A stretch of 64,000 nucleotides of DNA. Source: Paraburkholderia haematera (GTDB lineage Bacteria; Pseudomonadota; Gammaproteobacteria; Burkholderiales; Burkholderiaceae). Location: contig NZ_CAJNBK010000002.1 of NCBI RefSeq assembly GCF_905220975.1, forward strand, positions 310,001 to 374,000, read 5' to 3'. Both the position numbers and the translations under genes were made by a program. The notes below the pieces were generated by a model. The model ran no database searches. It was not told the DNA's origin and was given only the letters and a program-made list of their open reading frames with translations. Of the stretch, positions 8,139 to 16,084 are shown in pieces. Position 1 is the stretch's first letter, and every line of letters starts with the position of its first letter.

Positions 8139-9656
8139 ATGAAGCCGATCTGGATAGTAGACGACGATCAATCGATTCGCTGGGTGCTTGAAAAAGCGCT
8201 TGCTCGCGAAAACTTCGCGACACGCAGCTTCGCGAACGTGCGCGAGGCTTCCGCGGCGCTCGATCACGACAGCCCTCAGGTGCTGGTGTCCGACATCAGG
8301 ATGCCTGGCGGCTCCGGCCTCGAATTGCTGCAAACCGTCCGTGACAAGGTGCCGGGCTTGCCCGTCATCATCATGACGGCGTTCTCGGACCTGGACAGCG
8401 CGGTCGCCGCATTCCAGGGCGGTGCTTTCGAATACCTCGCCAAACCGTTCGACGTCGACAAGGCGGTCGAGTTGATCCGCCGCGCGGTCGACGAGAGCAT
8501 GCGTGGCGAACAGACGTGGGACGACCGCGTCGCTGAAGCACCGGAGATGCTCGGCCAGGCGCCGGCAATGCAGGACATGTTTCGCGCGATCGGCCGGCTG
8601 TCTCATTCCGCGGCCACCGTGCTCATTACCGGCGAATCAGGCACCGGGAAGGAACTGGTCGCGCGTGCGTTGCACCGACATAGCCCACGCGCGAACGGTC
8701 CCTTCATCGCGCTGAACACGGCGGCGATTCCGAAGGATCTGCTGGAGTCCGAACTGTTCGGTCACGAGCGCGGCGCGTTCACCGGTGCGCAGGCCATGCG
8801 CCAGGGGCGCTTCGAGCAGGCCGAGAACGGCACGCTGTTCCTCGACGAAATCGGCGACATGCCGTTCGATCTGCAGACACGCCTGTTGCGCGTGCTCTCG
8901 GACGGGCAGTTCTATCGCGTCGGCGGCCACAATCCGTTGCGCGCCAACGTGCGCGTGATCGCGGCGACGCACCAGAACCTCGAATCGCGCGTGCGTCAGG
9001 GTCTGTTCCGCGAGGACTTGTATCACCGGCTCAATGTGATCCGCTTGCGCCTGCCGGCCCTGCGCGAGCGCAGCGAAGACATTCCGCTGCTCACTCGCCA
9101 CTTCCTGCAAAAGAGTGCGCGCGATCTGGGTGTGGAGCCGAAGCGTGTGTCGGAAGATGCGCTCGCTTATCTGGCCTCGCTGCCGTTTCCGGGCAATGTG
9201 CGCCAACTGGAGAATCTCGCCAACTGGCTCACGGTGATGGCGCCGGCGCAGACCATCGAGATCAAGGACTTGCCGCCCGATCTGGGTCCCGCGCAAGCAG
9301 GTGCGACCGATCTCGCGGGCGGTGGCGGCGGCGTGATCGGCACGGGTGAAGCAGGACTTGCCGGCGGCGTGCCGATCAACGGCACTGGCGCCGCCACGCA
9401 TCCGGCTTCCGCTGCCGGCATGCCGGCAGCGGCCACCGTGAGTGCGTGGGAAGGCGGCTTGCGCACCGAAGTCGCGCGGATGTTGCGCGAGAATGCAGCC
9501 GACGTCATGGACGAACTCGCACGCCGTTTCGAAGCCGCGGTGATTCGCGAAGCGCTGGATTTCACGCGCGGACGCAAGGTGGAGGCGGCGGAGCGCCTCG
9601 GCATTGGCCGCAATACGATCACGCGCAAGATTCAGGAACTCGATCTCGAGCCTTGA
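8139..9656 (+). CDS. glnG: Nitrogen regulation response regulator NtrC (sigma-54 activator)
   Basis: 505 residues in three domains. The receiver (1-120) has Asp52 in [10 protein letters not shown] as phosphorylation site and Lys102. The AAA+ domain (about 140-380) has Walker A GESGTGKE (165-172), the sigma-54-contacting GAFTGA loop (212-217) and Walker [11 protein letters not shown] (231-240). The C-terminal Fis-type helix-turn-helix is at about 476-500. Odd is a low-complexity Gly/Ala/Pro-rich linker at about 384-437 between the ATPase and DNA-binding domains, making this protein roughly 30 residues longer than the enterobacterial form. It should act on the glnA promoter at 5079-5210. Confidence 0.96.
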   Translation: MKPIWIVDDDQSIRWVLEKALARENFATRSFANVREASAALDHDSPQVLVSDIRMPGGSGLELLQTVRDKVPGLPVIIMTAFSDLDSAVAAFQGGAFEYLAKPFDVDKAVELIRRAVDESMRGEQTWDDRVAEAPEMLGQAPAMQDMFRAIGRLSHSAATVLITGESGTGKELVARALHRHSPRANGPFIALNTAAIPKDLLESELFGHERGAFTGAQAMRQGRFEQAENGTLFLDEIGDMPFDLQTRLLRVLSDGQFYRVGGHNPLRANVRVIAATHQNLESRVRQGLFREDLYHRLNVIRLRLPALRERSEDIPLLTRHFLQKSARDLGVEPKRVSEDALAYLASLPFPGNVRQLENLANWLTVMAPAQTIEIKDLPPDLGPAQAGATDLAGGGGGVIGTGEAGLAGGVPINGTGAATHPASAAGMPAAATVSAWEGGLRTEVARMLRENAADVMDELARRFEAAVIREALDFTRGRKVEAAERLGIGRNTITRKIQELDLEP

Positions 9657-9817
9657 GGGTTGCAGGGTCAGCCGGGGCGGGCGTGCCAGCCGCTCCGGCA
9701 GTTGTCCAGGGCACTCATCAGCGCACTCATCAGGCCGCCCGTCAGGCTGCCTCCTGAACAGCCCCGTAAGCCGCGCCGTCGGCGGCACCTTCAGCCGCTC
9801 CGGCACGGAGCATTGAA

Positions 9818-9841
9818 GGCTCGCGGGCTCGCGGGCTCGCG
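9818..9841 (+). repeat. Three tandem 8-bp repeats upstream of the S9 peptidase
   Basis: GGCTCGCG is repeated three times without interruption at 9818-9841, about 40 bp before the peptidase ATG. Such short tandem units can vary in number by slippage and would then alter promoter spacing. The remainder of 9657-9880 shows only a 10-bp direct repeat GCACTCATCA near 9710-9731 and no clear terminator after ntrC. Confidence 0.6.
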
Positions 9842-9880
9842 CAAGGCATAATCGACGCTGTTTTCATTCGACAGCCGACG

Positions 9881-12100
9881 ATGCCCGCTTCTCTCGCTCC
9901 TTTCTCCTGGCCGCTTACCCCCGATCCCTTTCTGTCGCTCGAGGCGCTCGACGACCCCGACGCACTCGCGTGGGTCGAAGCGCAGAACACCCGCACGCGC
10001 GCCGCATGGTGCAGCGGCGCGGAATTCGAGTCGCTCAAACGGCGGCTTGCCGACGCTTACCTTCCACGCGAGCGTCCGGTTATCCCCGATCGGTGGAAGG
10101 ACTGGGCCTATGATCTGTGGCAGGACGATCGCAATCCCAAGGGCATCTGGCGGCGCACGACGTGGGCAGCCTGGCGCAGCGGCGCACCCGTCTGGCAGAA
10201 CCTGCTCGACTTCGACGCGCTGGGTGCGGCCGAAGGCACGCCATGGGTCTGTGCCGAACTCGACATTCTTTATCCGGACGGCGATCGCGCACTGATCACG
10301 CTGTCGCCCGGCGGCTCGGATGCGCTGGTCGTGCGTGAGTTCGATATCGACGCGCAACGCTTTGTCGACGACGGTTTCGTGATTGCGAAGTCCGGCAAGC
10401 ATACGGCTTCGTGGATCGACCGGGATACGCTGTACGTCGGCTGGGACAACGGCCGCAAGACGCTGACGCGTTCTGGCTATCCGCGCGAAGTGCGGCGCTG
10501 GACACGGGGCAGTGCGCTGGCCGACGCGCCGGTGGTCTTCAAGGGCGCGTTCGGCGACATCGGCGTGGAGGCGCACTACGATCCGGTCGAGCAGCGCCAC
10601 ACGGTGGTGAGCAGTGTCGATTTCTTCGATTCGCATACGTATTACCTCGATAGCGCCGATGGCACCTCAGACGATACCAATGCCGCCGATGTGACCCATG
10701 CGGCCAACCATGCCAATGCATGGCAGCAGTACGATGTGCCGTCGTACGTCGCGGTAGGCGGCTGGCAGGGCTGGCTGCTGCTCGAACCACGCCTCGATTG
10801 GGACTGCAACGGTGTGCGCTATCCCGGTGGCGCGCTGTTGGCGATCCGTGAAGCCGCGTTTCTGCGTGGCGAGCGAGACGTGGTGCCGCTTTTCACGCCG
10901 ACATCGCAAACCTCCGCCTGCGAGTGGAGCCACACGCGCAATCACCTGATTGTGTCGTACCTGGAGGATGTACAGAGCAGGACCTCGCTGTGGACCCCGT
11001 CGCAAGCGGCCGATCGAACCTGGCACTGGCATCAACGCCTCTTTCCATCGGGTGACGACGTGCAAGCGGACGTCTCACCGGTCGAGCCGACGCTGAACGA
11101 TGAAGTGTTCGTCGATACCGACGATTATTTGCAGCCGCCTGCCTACTGGCTCACTGATCTTGCCCAGGACGACCTGAGCGATTGGGCGTTGCTCGACCGC
11201 TGGCCGACTCAGTTCGATGCGGCGCCGTTCGCGATGACGCGTGGGCATGCGGTGTCCGCGGACGGCACGCGGGTGCCGTACACGGTGATTGGACCGCGTG
11301 TTACGCAAGACGCGACGCAAGACGCGGCGCAAGGGCAGGCTGCGCAGCTGACGCGCGATCGAGCGCACGAGCGAACGCATGAACCAGCGCACGAGCCGGC
11401 ACGCCCGTGTCTGTTGAACGGTTACGGCGGCTTCGCGATTCCGCTGCTGCCGGGTTATCTGACGGGGCAGGGCATCGGCTGGCTGGCGCGGGGCGGCGTG
11501 TACGTGGTGGCGCATATTCGCGGCGGCGGCGAGTTCGGCATGGCGTGGCATACGGCGGCGCAGGGCGAGCACCGGCAGCGCGCGTTCGACGATTTCATCG
11601 CGGTGGCCGAAGCGCTCATCCGCACAGGCGTGACCAGTGCCGCGCAACTCGGCATTCAGGGCGGCAGCAATGGCGGCCTGCTGGTCGCGGCGTGCATGGT
11701 GCAGCGGCCCGAGTTGTTCGGCGCCGTGGTGTGTGAGGTGCCGCTGCTCGACATGAGCCGCTATCACCTGCTGCACGCGGGCGCGTCATGGATCGACGAA
11801 TACGGCGATCCGGACGATCCCGACGAAGCGCGCGTGCTGGCGGCGTACTCGCCGTATCACCGCGTGTGTGCGGATGTGGCGTATCCGCCCGTACTGTTCA
11901 CCACGTCGACCGCGGACGACCGCGTGCATCCCGGACACGCGCGCAAGATGGCCGCACACATGCAGGCGCTGGGTGCGGAGAGGGTCTGGTACCGCGAGAA
12001 TACGGAAGGGGGCCACGGCGGCTCCGATGAGCTGGAGCAGGCCGAGCATGATGCGATGGTGTTCGAGTTCTTGTGGCGCTGTTTGAACGGGCCCGCGTAA
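9881..12100 (+). CDS. Prolyl oligopeptidase family serine peptidase (S9)
   Basis: 739 residues without a signal peptide, so cytosolic. The N-terminal part is the beta-propeller lid of S9 enzymes (WKDWAYDLWQDDRNPKGIWRR region). The C-terminal alpha/beta-hydrolase domain has the catalytic triad in context: Ser in GGSNGGLL, Asp in TADDRVHPGHARK and His in EGGHGGSDE. It should cleave short peptides after proline or similar residues. Unusual is an Ala/Thr/Gln then His/Glu/Arg-rich insertion between the propeller and hydrolase domains, encoded at about 11300-11400, just before the LNGYGGF strand. It is convergent with xth with only 18 bp between the stops. Confidence 0.9.
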   Translation: MPASLAPFSWPLTPDPFLSLEALDDPDALAWVEAQNTRTRAAWCSGAEFESLKRRLADAYLPRERPVIPDRWKDWAYDLWQDDRNPKGIWRRTTWAAWRSGAPVWQNLLDFDALGAAEGTPWVCAELDILYPDGDRALITLSPGGSDALVVREFDIDAQRFVDDGFVIAKSGKHTASWIDRDTLYVGWDNGRKTLTRSGYPREVRRWTRGSALADAPVVFKGAFGDIGVEAHYDPVEQRHTVVSSVDFFDSHTYYLDSADGTSDDTNAADVTHAANHANAWQQYDVPSYVAVGGWQGWLLLEPRLDWDCNGVRYPGGALLAIREAAFLRGERDVVPLFTPTSQTSACEWSHTRNHLIVSYLEDVQSRTSLWTPSQAADRTWHWHQRLFPSGDDVQADVSPVEPTLNDEVFVDTDDYLQPPAYWLTDLAQDDLSDWALLDRWPTQFDAAPFAMTRGHAVSADGTRVPYTVIGPRVTQDATQDAAQGQAAQLTRDRAHERTHEPAHEPARPCLLNGYGGFAIPLLPGYLTGQGIGWLARGGVYVVAHIRGGGEFGMAWHTAAQGEHRQRAFDDFIAVAEALIRTGVTSAAQLGIQGGSNGGLLVAACMVQRPELFGAVVCEVPLLDMSRYHLLHAGASWIDEYGDPDDPDEARVLAAYSPYHRVCADVAYPPVLFTTSTADDRVHPGHARKMAAHMQALGAERVWYRENTEGGHGGSDELEQAEHDAMVFEFLWRCLNGPA

Positions 12101-12118
12101 GTCTCACACGTCGCGCGT

Positions 12119-12895
12119 TCAGCCGATCTGCGCGACGACCGGTGTGTGGTCCGATGGCTGATCCCACTTGCGCGGCACCTTGTCGATGTCGCACGACGAG
12201 CAGAGTGGGGCGAGCGCTTTCGACAGCAGAATGTGGTCGATGCGCATCCCCGCATTGCGGCGAAACGCCATCATCCGGTAGTCCCACCACGAGTAGATTT
12301 TCTCCGGCTGCTCGAACTGGCGGAACGCATCGACGAGACCCAGTTCAATCAGCCGCACGAATTCCGCGCGCTCTTCGGGCGACACCAGATTCTGGCCTTC
12401 CCATGCTTTCGGATCGTGCACGTCGCGATCTTCCGGCGCGATGTTGTAGTCGCCGAGCAGCGCGAGCTTCGGATACAACGCCATTTCGCTCGCGATCCAG
12501 TCGTGCAGTGCGGCGAGCCAGCGCAGCTTGTAGGCGAATTTATCGGTGCCCGGCGCCTGGCCGTTCGGGAAGTACGCGGAGACGATGCGCACGCCCTCGA
12601 CAGTCGCGGCGACCACGCGTTGCTGCGGGTCTTCAAAACCGGGGATATTGCGCACGACGCTGCTTTCGTCGACGTTCAGGCCTTCGCGCACCAGGATGCC
12701 GACGCCGTTATAGGTCTTCTGGCCGGCGAACCAGCTCCGGTAGCCTTTCGCCTCGAGTTCGGCGCGGGGGAATTTGTCGTCGGTCAGTTTCAGTTCCTGC
12801 AGGCACAGCACATCCGCGTGACTGGTTTCGAGCCAGTCGATGACGTGCTGCAGACGGACTTTGAGGGAGTTGACGTTCCAGGTGGCGATTTTCAT
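12119..12895 (-). CDS. xth: Exodeoxyribonuclease III (AP endonuclease)
   Basis: Start chosen at MKIATWNVNSLKVR (12895), giving 258 residues, the usual length; the frame is open further 5' but that part has no family resemblance. ExoIII-family features are TWNVNS (5-10), LQELKL with the metal-binding Glu34, the GDYNIAPED active-site motif near residue 151, the WWDYR segment, and terminal SDHTPV with the catalytic Asp-His pair. The enzyme nicks abasic sites and degrades 3' ends in base excision repair. It is convergent with the S9 peptidase and preceded by a leader with strong secondary structure. Confidence 0.95.
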   Translation of the reverse strand: MKIATWNVNSLKVRLQHVIDWLETSHADVLCLQELKLTDDKFPRAELEAKGYRSWFAGQKTYNGVGILVREGLNVDESSVVRNIPGFEDPQQRVVAATVEGVRIVSAYFPNGQAPGTDKFAYKLRWLAALHDWIASEMALYPKLALLGDYNIAPEDRDVHDPKAWEGQNLVSPEERAEFVRLIELGLVDAFRQFEQPEKIYSWWDYRMMAFRRNAGMRIDHILLSKALAPLCSSCDIDKVPRKWDQPSDHTPVVAQIG

Positions 12896-12969
12896 GGCAT
12901 TCTCACATTCTTGCTGGGCAAGGCTATCCGGGGTGCTGACCCCGCGTTTCTGCGTTATTCCGCTGCCGC

Positions 12970-13003
12970 GGCAACCCGTCTGGCTACCCGGATCCGGGTT
13001 GCC
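12970..13003 (-). promoter_or_regulatory. Overlapping palindromes in the leader of xth
   Basis: GGCAACCCG (12970-12978) and CGGGTTGCC (12995-13003) form a perfect 9-bp stem. Inside it ACCCGGATCCGGGT (12986-12999) is a perfect 14-bp palindrome that shares the right arm, so the two structures exclude each other. They lie 75-110 nt upstream of the xth start. They may be an mRNA switch or a protein-binding site; no regulator is identified. Confidence 0.4.
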
Positions 13004-13152
13004 AGGACCGGCTTGATTCCGATAGTCCCGCATCTTATCGCGCGAGACGGGCGACGGTGAAAATTGCCCTGTCGGTGGTGAAAAATAAAAGCGCGATGCG
13101 GCCATGCCCCGGCGTATAGTGGGATCACATTGACGCGCATTGGGGATCCATC

Positions 13153-13440
13153 ATGGCTCAACTTTATCCAGCCCTTTATAAGGACTTCGAAGTGCATCCG
13201 CTGGTGTTTTCGCGGGAGTTCGACAAGTTCGACGGTCACAAGCGTCATGCCGAAGGTTACGACGTTGCGGTACGCGTCTGCCGGCCGGGCGCCATTAGCG
13301 GCTCGAAGGCAAGCCGCGTATTTCGTCTCGAACTGCCGTCCACGTTTTCCGATTTCGGCGTCGCGAAACGCAGAGCGAGTCAGTACGGCGCGGACATCAT
13401 CGACGGCAAAGTGGAAGGCGCGACGGTCGAAGATCTCTGA
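13153..13440 (+). CDS. Small conserved-looking protein of unknown function
   Basis: A 95-residue, highly charged soluble protein (MAQLYPALYKDFEVHPLVFSR...). I do not recognise the family. The frame is open without interruption, codon usage resembles its neighbours, and the start lies after a GGGGATC stretch at 13143-13149 that could serve as ribosome site. There is no signal peptide, membrane segment or metal motif. It stands alone, divergent from xth and just upstream of the initiator tRNA. Probably a real lineage-specific gene; the role is unknown. Confidence 0.65.
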   Translation: MAQLYPALYKDFEVHPLVFSREFDKFDGHKRHAEGYDVAVRVCRPGAISGSKASRVFRLELPSTFSDFGVAKRRASQYGADIIDGKVEGATVEDL

Positions 13441-13524
13441 GTTGCCTGCTCATTGACGGCAGTCACTTGCCGCATGAATGTGGACCTGTGCTGCGCCTTG
13501 TCAGAAATTATTTCACCCGATTGT

Positions 13525-13553
13525 TTGACGTCTTGCGAACGTCCCTATACAAT
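13525..13553 (+). promoter_or_regulatory. Sigma-70 promoter of the initiator tRNA gene
   Basis: TTGACG (13525-13530), 17-bp spacer, TACAAT (13548-13553); transcription should start near 13560, about 7 bp before the mature tRNA 5' end. The near-consensus boxes fit a strongly expressed stable RNA. Confidence 0.8.
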
Positions 13554-13566
13554 CCTTTTTCTCTGA

Positions 13567-13643
<77 letters not shown>

Positions 13644-13653
13644 AGTATTGTTG

Positions 13654-13686
13654 AAAGCCCGCTAGCGCAAGCTACGCGGGCTTTTT
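13654..13686 (+). terminator. Rho-independent terminator after tRNA-fMet
   Basis: AAAGCCCGCTAGC (13654-13666) pairs with GCTA-C-GCGGGCTTT (13671-13684) around a GCAA tetraloop with one bulged C, followed by T up to 13686. It lies 11 bp after the tRNA. Confidence 0.88.
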
Positions 13687-13755
13687 GACTTCTTGCGTTT
13701 TAACTTCTGGCGCCGGCTTCCCGTCTCTTCATTCATACGGCACGCGCGCTTGCAT

Positions 13756-14454
13756 TCAGTCCGACTCGATCGCCCAATCCACTGCCGCTTGCGCATGCAA
13801 CGCGGTCGTGTCGAACACGGGTAACACCGAATCTTCCGGCTTGATCAGCAAGGTGATTTCCGTACAGCCGAGAATCACCGCCTGCGCACCGCGCGCCGCG
13901 AGTCCTTCGATCACACGCTGATACACCGCACGCGAGGCGTCATTCACGTTGCCGTGGCACAGCTCCTCGTAAATGATGCGATGCACGTCCGCGCGTTCGG
14001 CTTCATCGGGAACCAGTGTCTCGAGGTCGTAGCGCTCGCGTAAGCGCCCCGTGTAGAACGTCTGCTCCATCGTATAGCGCGTACCCAGCAAGCCCACCCG
14101 CTCGATTCCTGCGGCGCGCAGCGCGTTGCCGGTCGGATCGGCGATGTGCAGGAAGGGCACGTCGATCGCCTGTTCGATCGATTCATATACACGATGCATC
14201 GTGTTGGTAGCCAGTATCACGAGATCGGCACCGCCTCGTTCGAGATGGCGCGCGGCATCGGCCAGTTGTTTGCCGAGTGCGGTCCAGTCGCCGGCGCGCT
14301 GGTTGGCCTCGATCGGCGCGAAGTCGAGCGTCAGCATCAGGCTGCGCGCGTTGTGATGGCCGCCGAGTCGCGCCTTGGCGTGGCGGTTCAGGAGCTTGTA
14401 GTACTCGGTGGACGATTCCCAACTCATTCCGCCGATCACGCCGATGGTCTTCAT
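13756..14454 (-). CDS. Aspartate/glutamate racemase family protein
   Basis: Start chosen at [12 protein letters not shown] (14454), preceded by a GGAG site at about 14461-14466; 232 residues. The [19 protein letters not shown] N-terminus, the first catalytic-Cys region ILATNTMH and the second GCTEITLL with Cys are those of the Asp/Glu/hydantoin racemase superfamily. In ILATNTMH the position normally occupied by the first catalytic Cys (NTxH or CNTxH) is Thr/Asn, as in YgeA-like broad-specificity racemases. It is a cofactor-independent amino acid racemase of uncertain substrate. It is divergent from the cytosine deaminase gene. Confidence 0.88.
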   Translation of the reverse strand: MKTIGVIGGMSWESSTEYYKLLNRHAKARLGGHHNARSLMLTLDFAPIEANQRAGDWTALGKQLADAARHLERGGADLVILATNTMHRVYESIEQAIDVPFLHIADPTGNALRAAGIERVGLLGTRYTMEQTFYTGRLRERYDLETLVPDEAERADVHRIIYEELCHGNVNDASRAVYQRVIEGLAARGAQAVILGCTEITLLIKPEDSVLPVFDTTALHAQAAVDWAIESD

Positions 14455-14667
14455 GGTTTTGCTCCGTGAGTGGGTGATGCCAACGCCAACGCAGAACGCC
14501 CAGGCATCGAACATGTGGAACGTCGAGTATAGGCGGGCGTCATGGCCCGCAGCCGGTACGGATTTCCCTCAGTCCGCCGGTACGGCTTCTTGTCAAAACG
14601 TGGGCACACCCTTTCTGACGTCGATAGAATCGTAGTCACTCAAAGACCGGTCAACAGGGAGCGAACC

Positions 14668-15960
14668 ATGGATCTGATCATCCGCCGCGCGATGCTGCCG
14701 CCGGGCGCCGCGTTGCAGCACAAGCAGCCGGTCGACATCGGCATCGAAGCGGGCCGCATCGTCGCTGTCGAAGCGAATCTGGCCGCGGCCGCGCGCGAAG
14801 AAATCGACGCCGCCGGTTCGCTCGTTACGCCGCCATTCGTCGATCCACATTTCCACATGGACGCGACGCTGTCGTACGGTCTGCCGCGGGTGAATGCGTC
14901 GGGCACCTTGCTCGAAGGCATCGCGCTGTGGGGCGAACTGAAGCCGCATCTGACGCAGGAGGCGCTGATCGAGCGCGCGCTGCAGTACTGCGATTGGGCG
15001 GTCGCGCGCGGTCTGCTGGCGATTCGCAGTCACGTGGATGTATGCGATCCGCGCTTGCTCGCGGTCGAGGCGCTGGTCGAAGTGAAGCGCCGCGTCGCAC
15101 CGTATCTCGACCTGCAACTGGTCGCGTTTCCGCAAGACGGCGTGTTGCGCAGTGCCGGCGCATTCGAGAATCTCAAGCGGGCGATTGCGATGGGCGTCGA
15201 CGTGGTTGGCGGGATTCCGCATTTCGAACGCACGATGGCCGACGGCGCGCAATCCGTGCGCATGCTGTGCGAATTCGCGGCGGAGCAGGGCTTGCGCGTC
15301 GACATGCATTGCGACGAATCGGACGATCCGATGTCGCGCCATATCGAAACGCTCGCGGCCGAAACGCACCGGCTCGGCTTGCATGGGCGCGTCGCCGGTT
15401 CGCACCTGACATCGATGCATTCGATGGACAACTACTACGTCAGCAAGCTCCTGCCGCTGATGCGCGAGTCGGGCGTCGCGGCGATCGCCAATCCGCTGAT
15501 CAACATCACGCTGCAAGGCCGCAGCGACACGTATCCGAAACGGCGTGGCATGACACGCGTGCCGGAGATGATGGCGGCGGGCATCAACGTCGCGTTCGGC
15601 CACGATTGCGTGATGGACCCGTGGTACAGCCTCGGTTCGGGGGACATGCTCGAAGTCGCGCACATGGGTTTGCATGTTGCGCAGATGACGGGCGTCGACG
15701 GCATGCAGGCGTGCTTCGACGCGGTCACGGTGAACGCGGCGCGCATTCTCGGGCTGGAAGACTACGGCATCGCGCCGGGCTGCGCCGCCAATCTGGTGTT
15801 GCTCGACGCACGCGATCCAGTCGAAGCGATCCGTCTGCGCGCCGCGCGGCTCGCGGTGGTGAGCCGGGGCAAAGTGGTGAGCCGTGCGCCCGCCGCGCGC
15901 GCGGCGTTGTCGCTGGAAGGACGTCCCGCGCAGGTGGACTTCAAGCTGCATCGCGGTTAG
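14668..15960 (+). CDS. codA: Cytosine deaminase (amidohydrolase family)
   Basis: Start at MDLIIRRAM (14668) after a CAGGGAGCG ribosome site; 430 residues. The product tracks CodA along its length: metal ligands in the FHMD motif, SHVDVCD, VDMHCDESDDP with catalytic Glu, GSHLTSMHSM, the substrate loop LQGRSDTYPKRRGMTRV, and FGHDCVMDPWYSLGSGDM with catalytic Asp. This loop and the HDxVxDPWY signature favour cytosine deaminase over other amidohydrolases, though isoguanine and creatinine deaminases are close relatives. It hydrolyses cytosine to uracil for pyrimidine salvage. No codB permease lies beside it. Confidence 0.85.
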   Translation: MDLIIRRAMLPPGAALQHKQPVDIGIEAGRIVAVEANLAAAAREEIDAAGSLVTPPFVDPHFHMDATLSYGLPRVNASGTLLEGIALWGELKPHLTQEALIERALQYCDWAVARGLLAIRSHVDVCDPRLLAVEALVEVKRRVAPYLDLQLVAFPQDGVLRSAGAFENLKRAIAMGVDVVGGIPHFERTMADGAQSVRMLCEFAAEQGLRVDMHCDESDDPMSRHIETLAAETHRLGLHGRVAGSHLTSMHSMDNYYVSKLLPLMRESGVAAIANPLINITLQGRSDTYPKRRGMTRVPEMMAAGINVAFGHDCVMDPWYSLGSGDMLEVAHMGLHVAQMTGVDGMQACFDAVTVNAARILGLEDYGIAPGCAANLVLLDARDPVEAIRLRAARLAVVSRGKVVSRAPAARAALSLEGRPAQVDFKLHRG

Positions 15961-15993
15961 CCGCCGCGCGCGCGCCGTACTGACGCGCGAATG

Positions 15994-16032
15994 AAAAAAC
16001 CGGTGCTTGCTCACGCAAGTCACCGGCTTTTT
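15994..16032. terminator. Bidirectional terminator between codA and prlC
   Basis: An A-run (15994-15999), stem CCGGTGCTTGC (16000-16010) with GCAAG-T-CACCGG (16015-16026), TCAC loop, and then CTTTTT. The A-run on the left and T-run on the right allow it to serve both convergent genes. Confidence 0.88.
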
Positions 16033-16084
16033 ATCGATCGATGCCGGCGCTATCCGCAACGCCGGCCGAGGCCTCAACGCAAGA

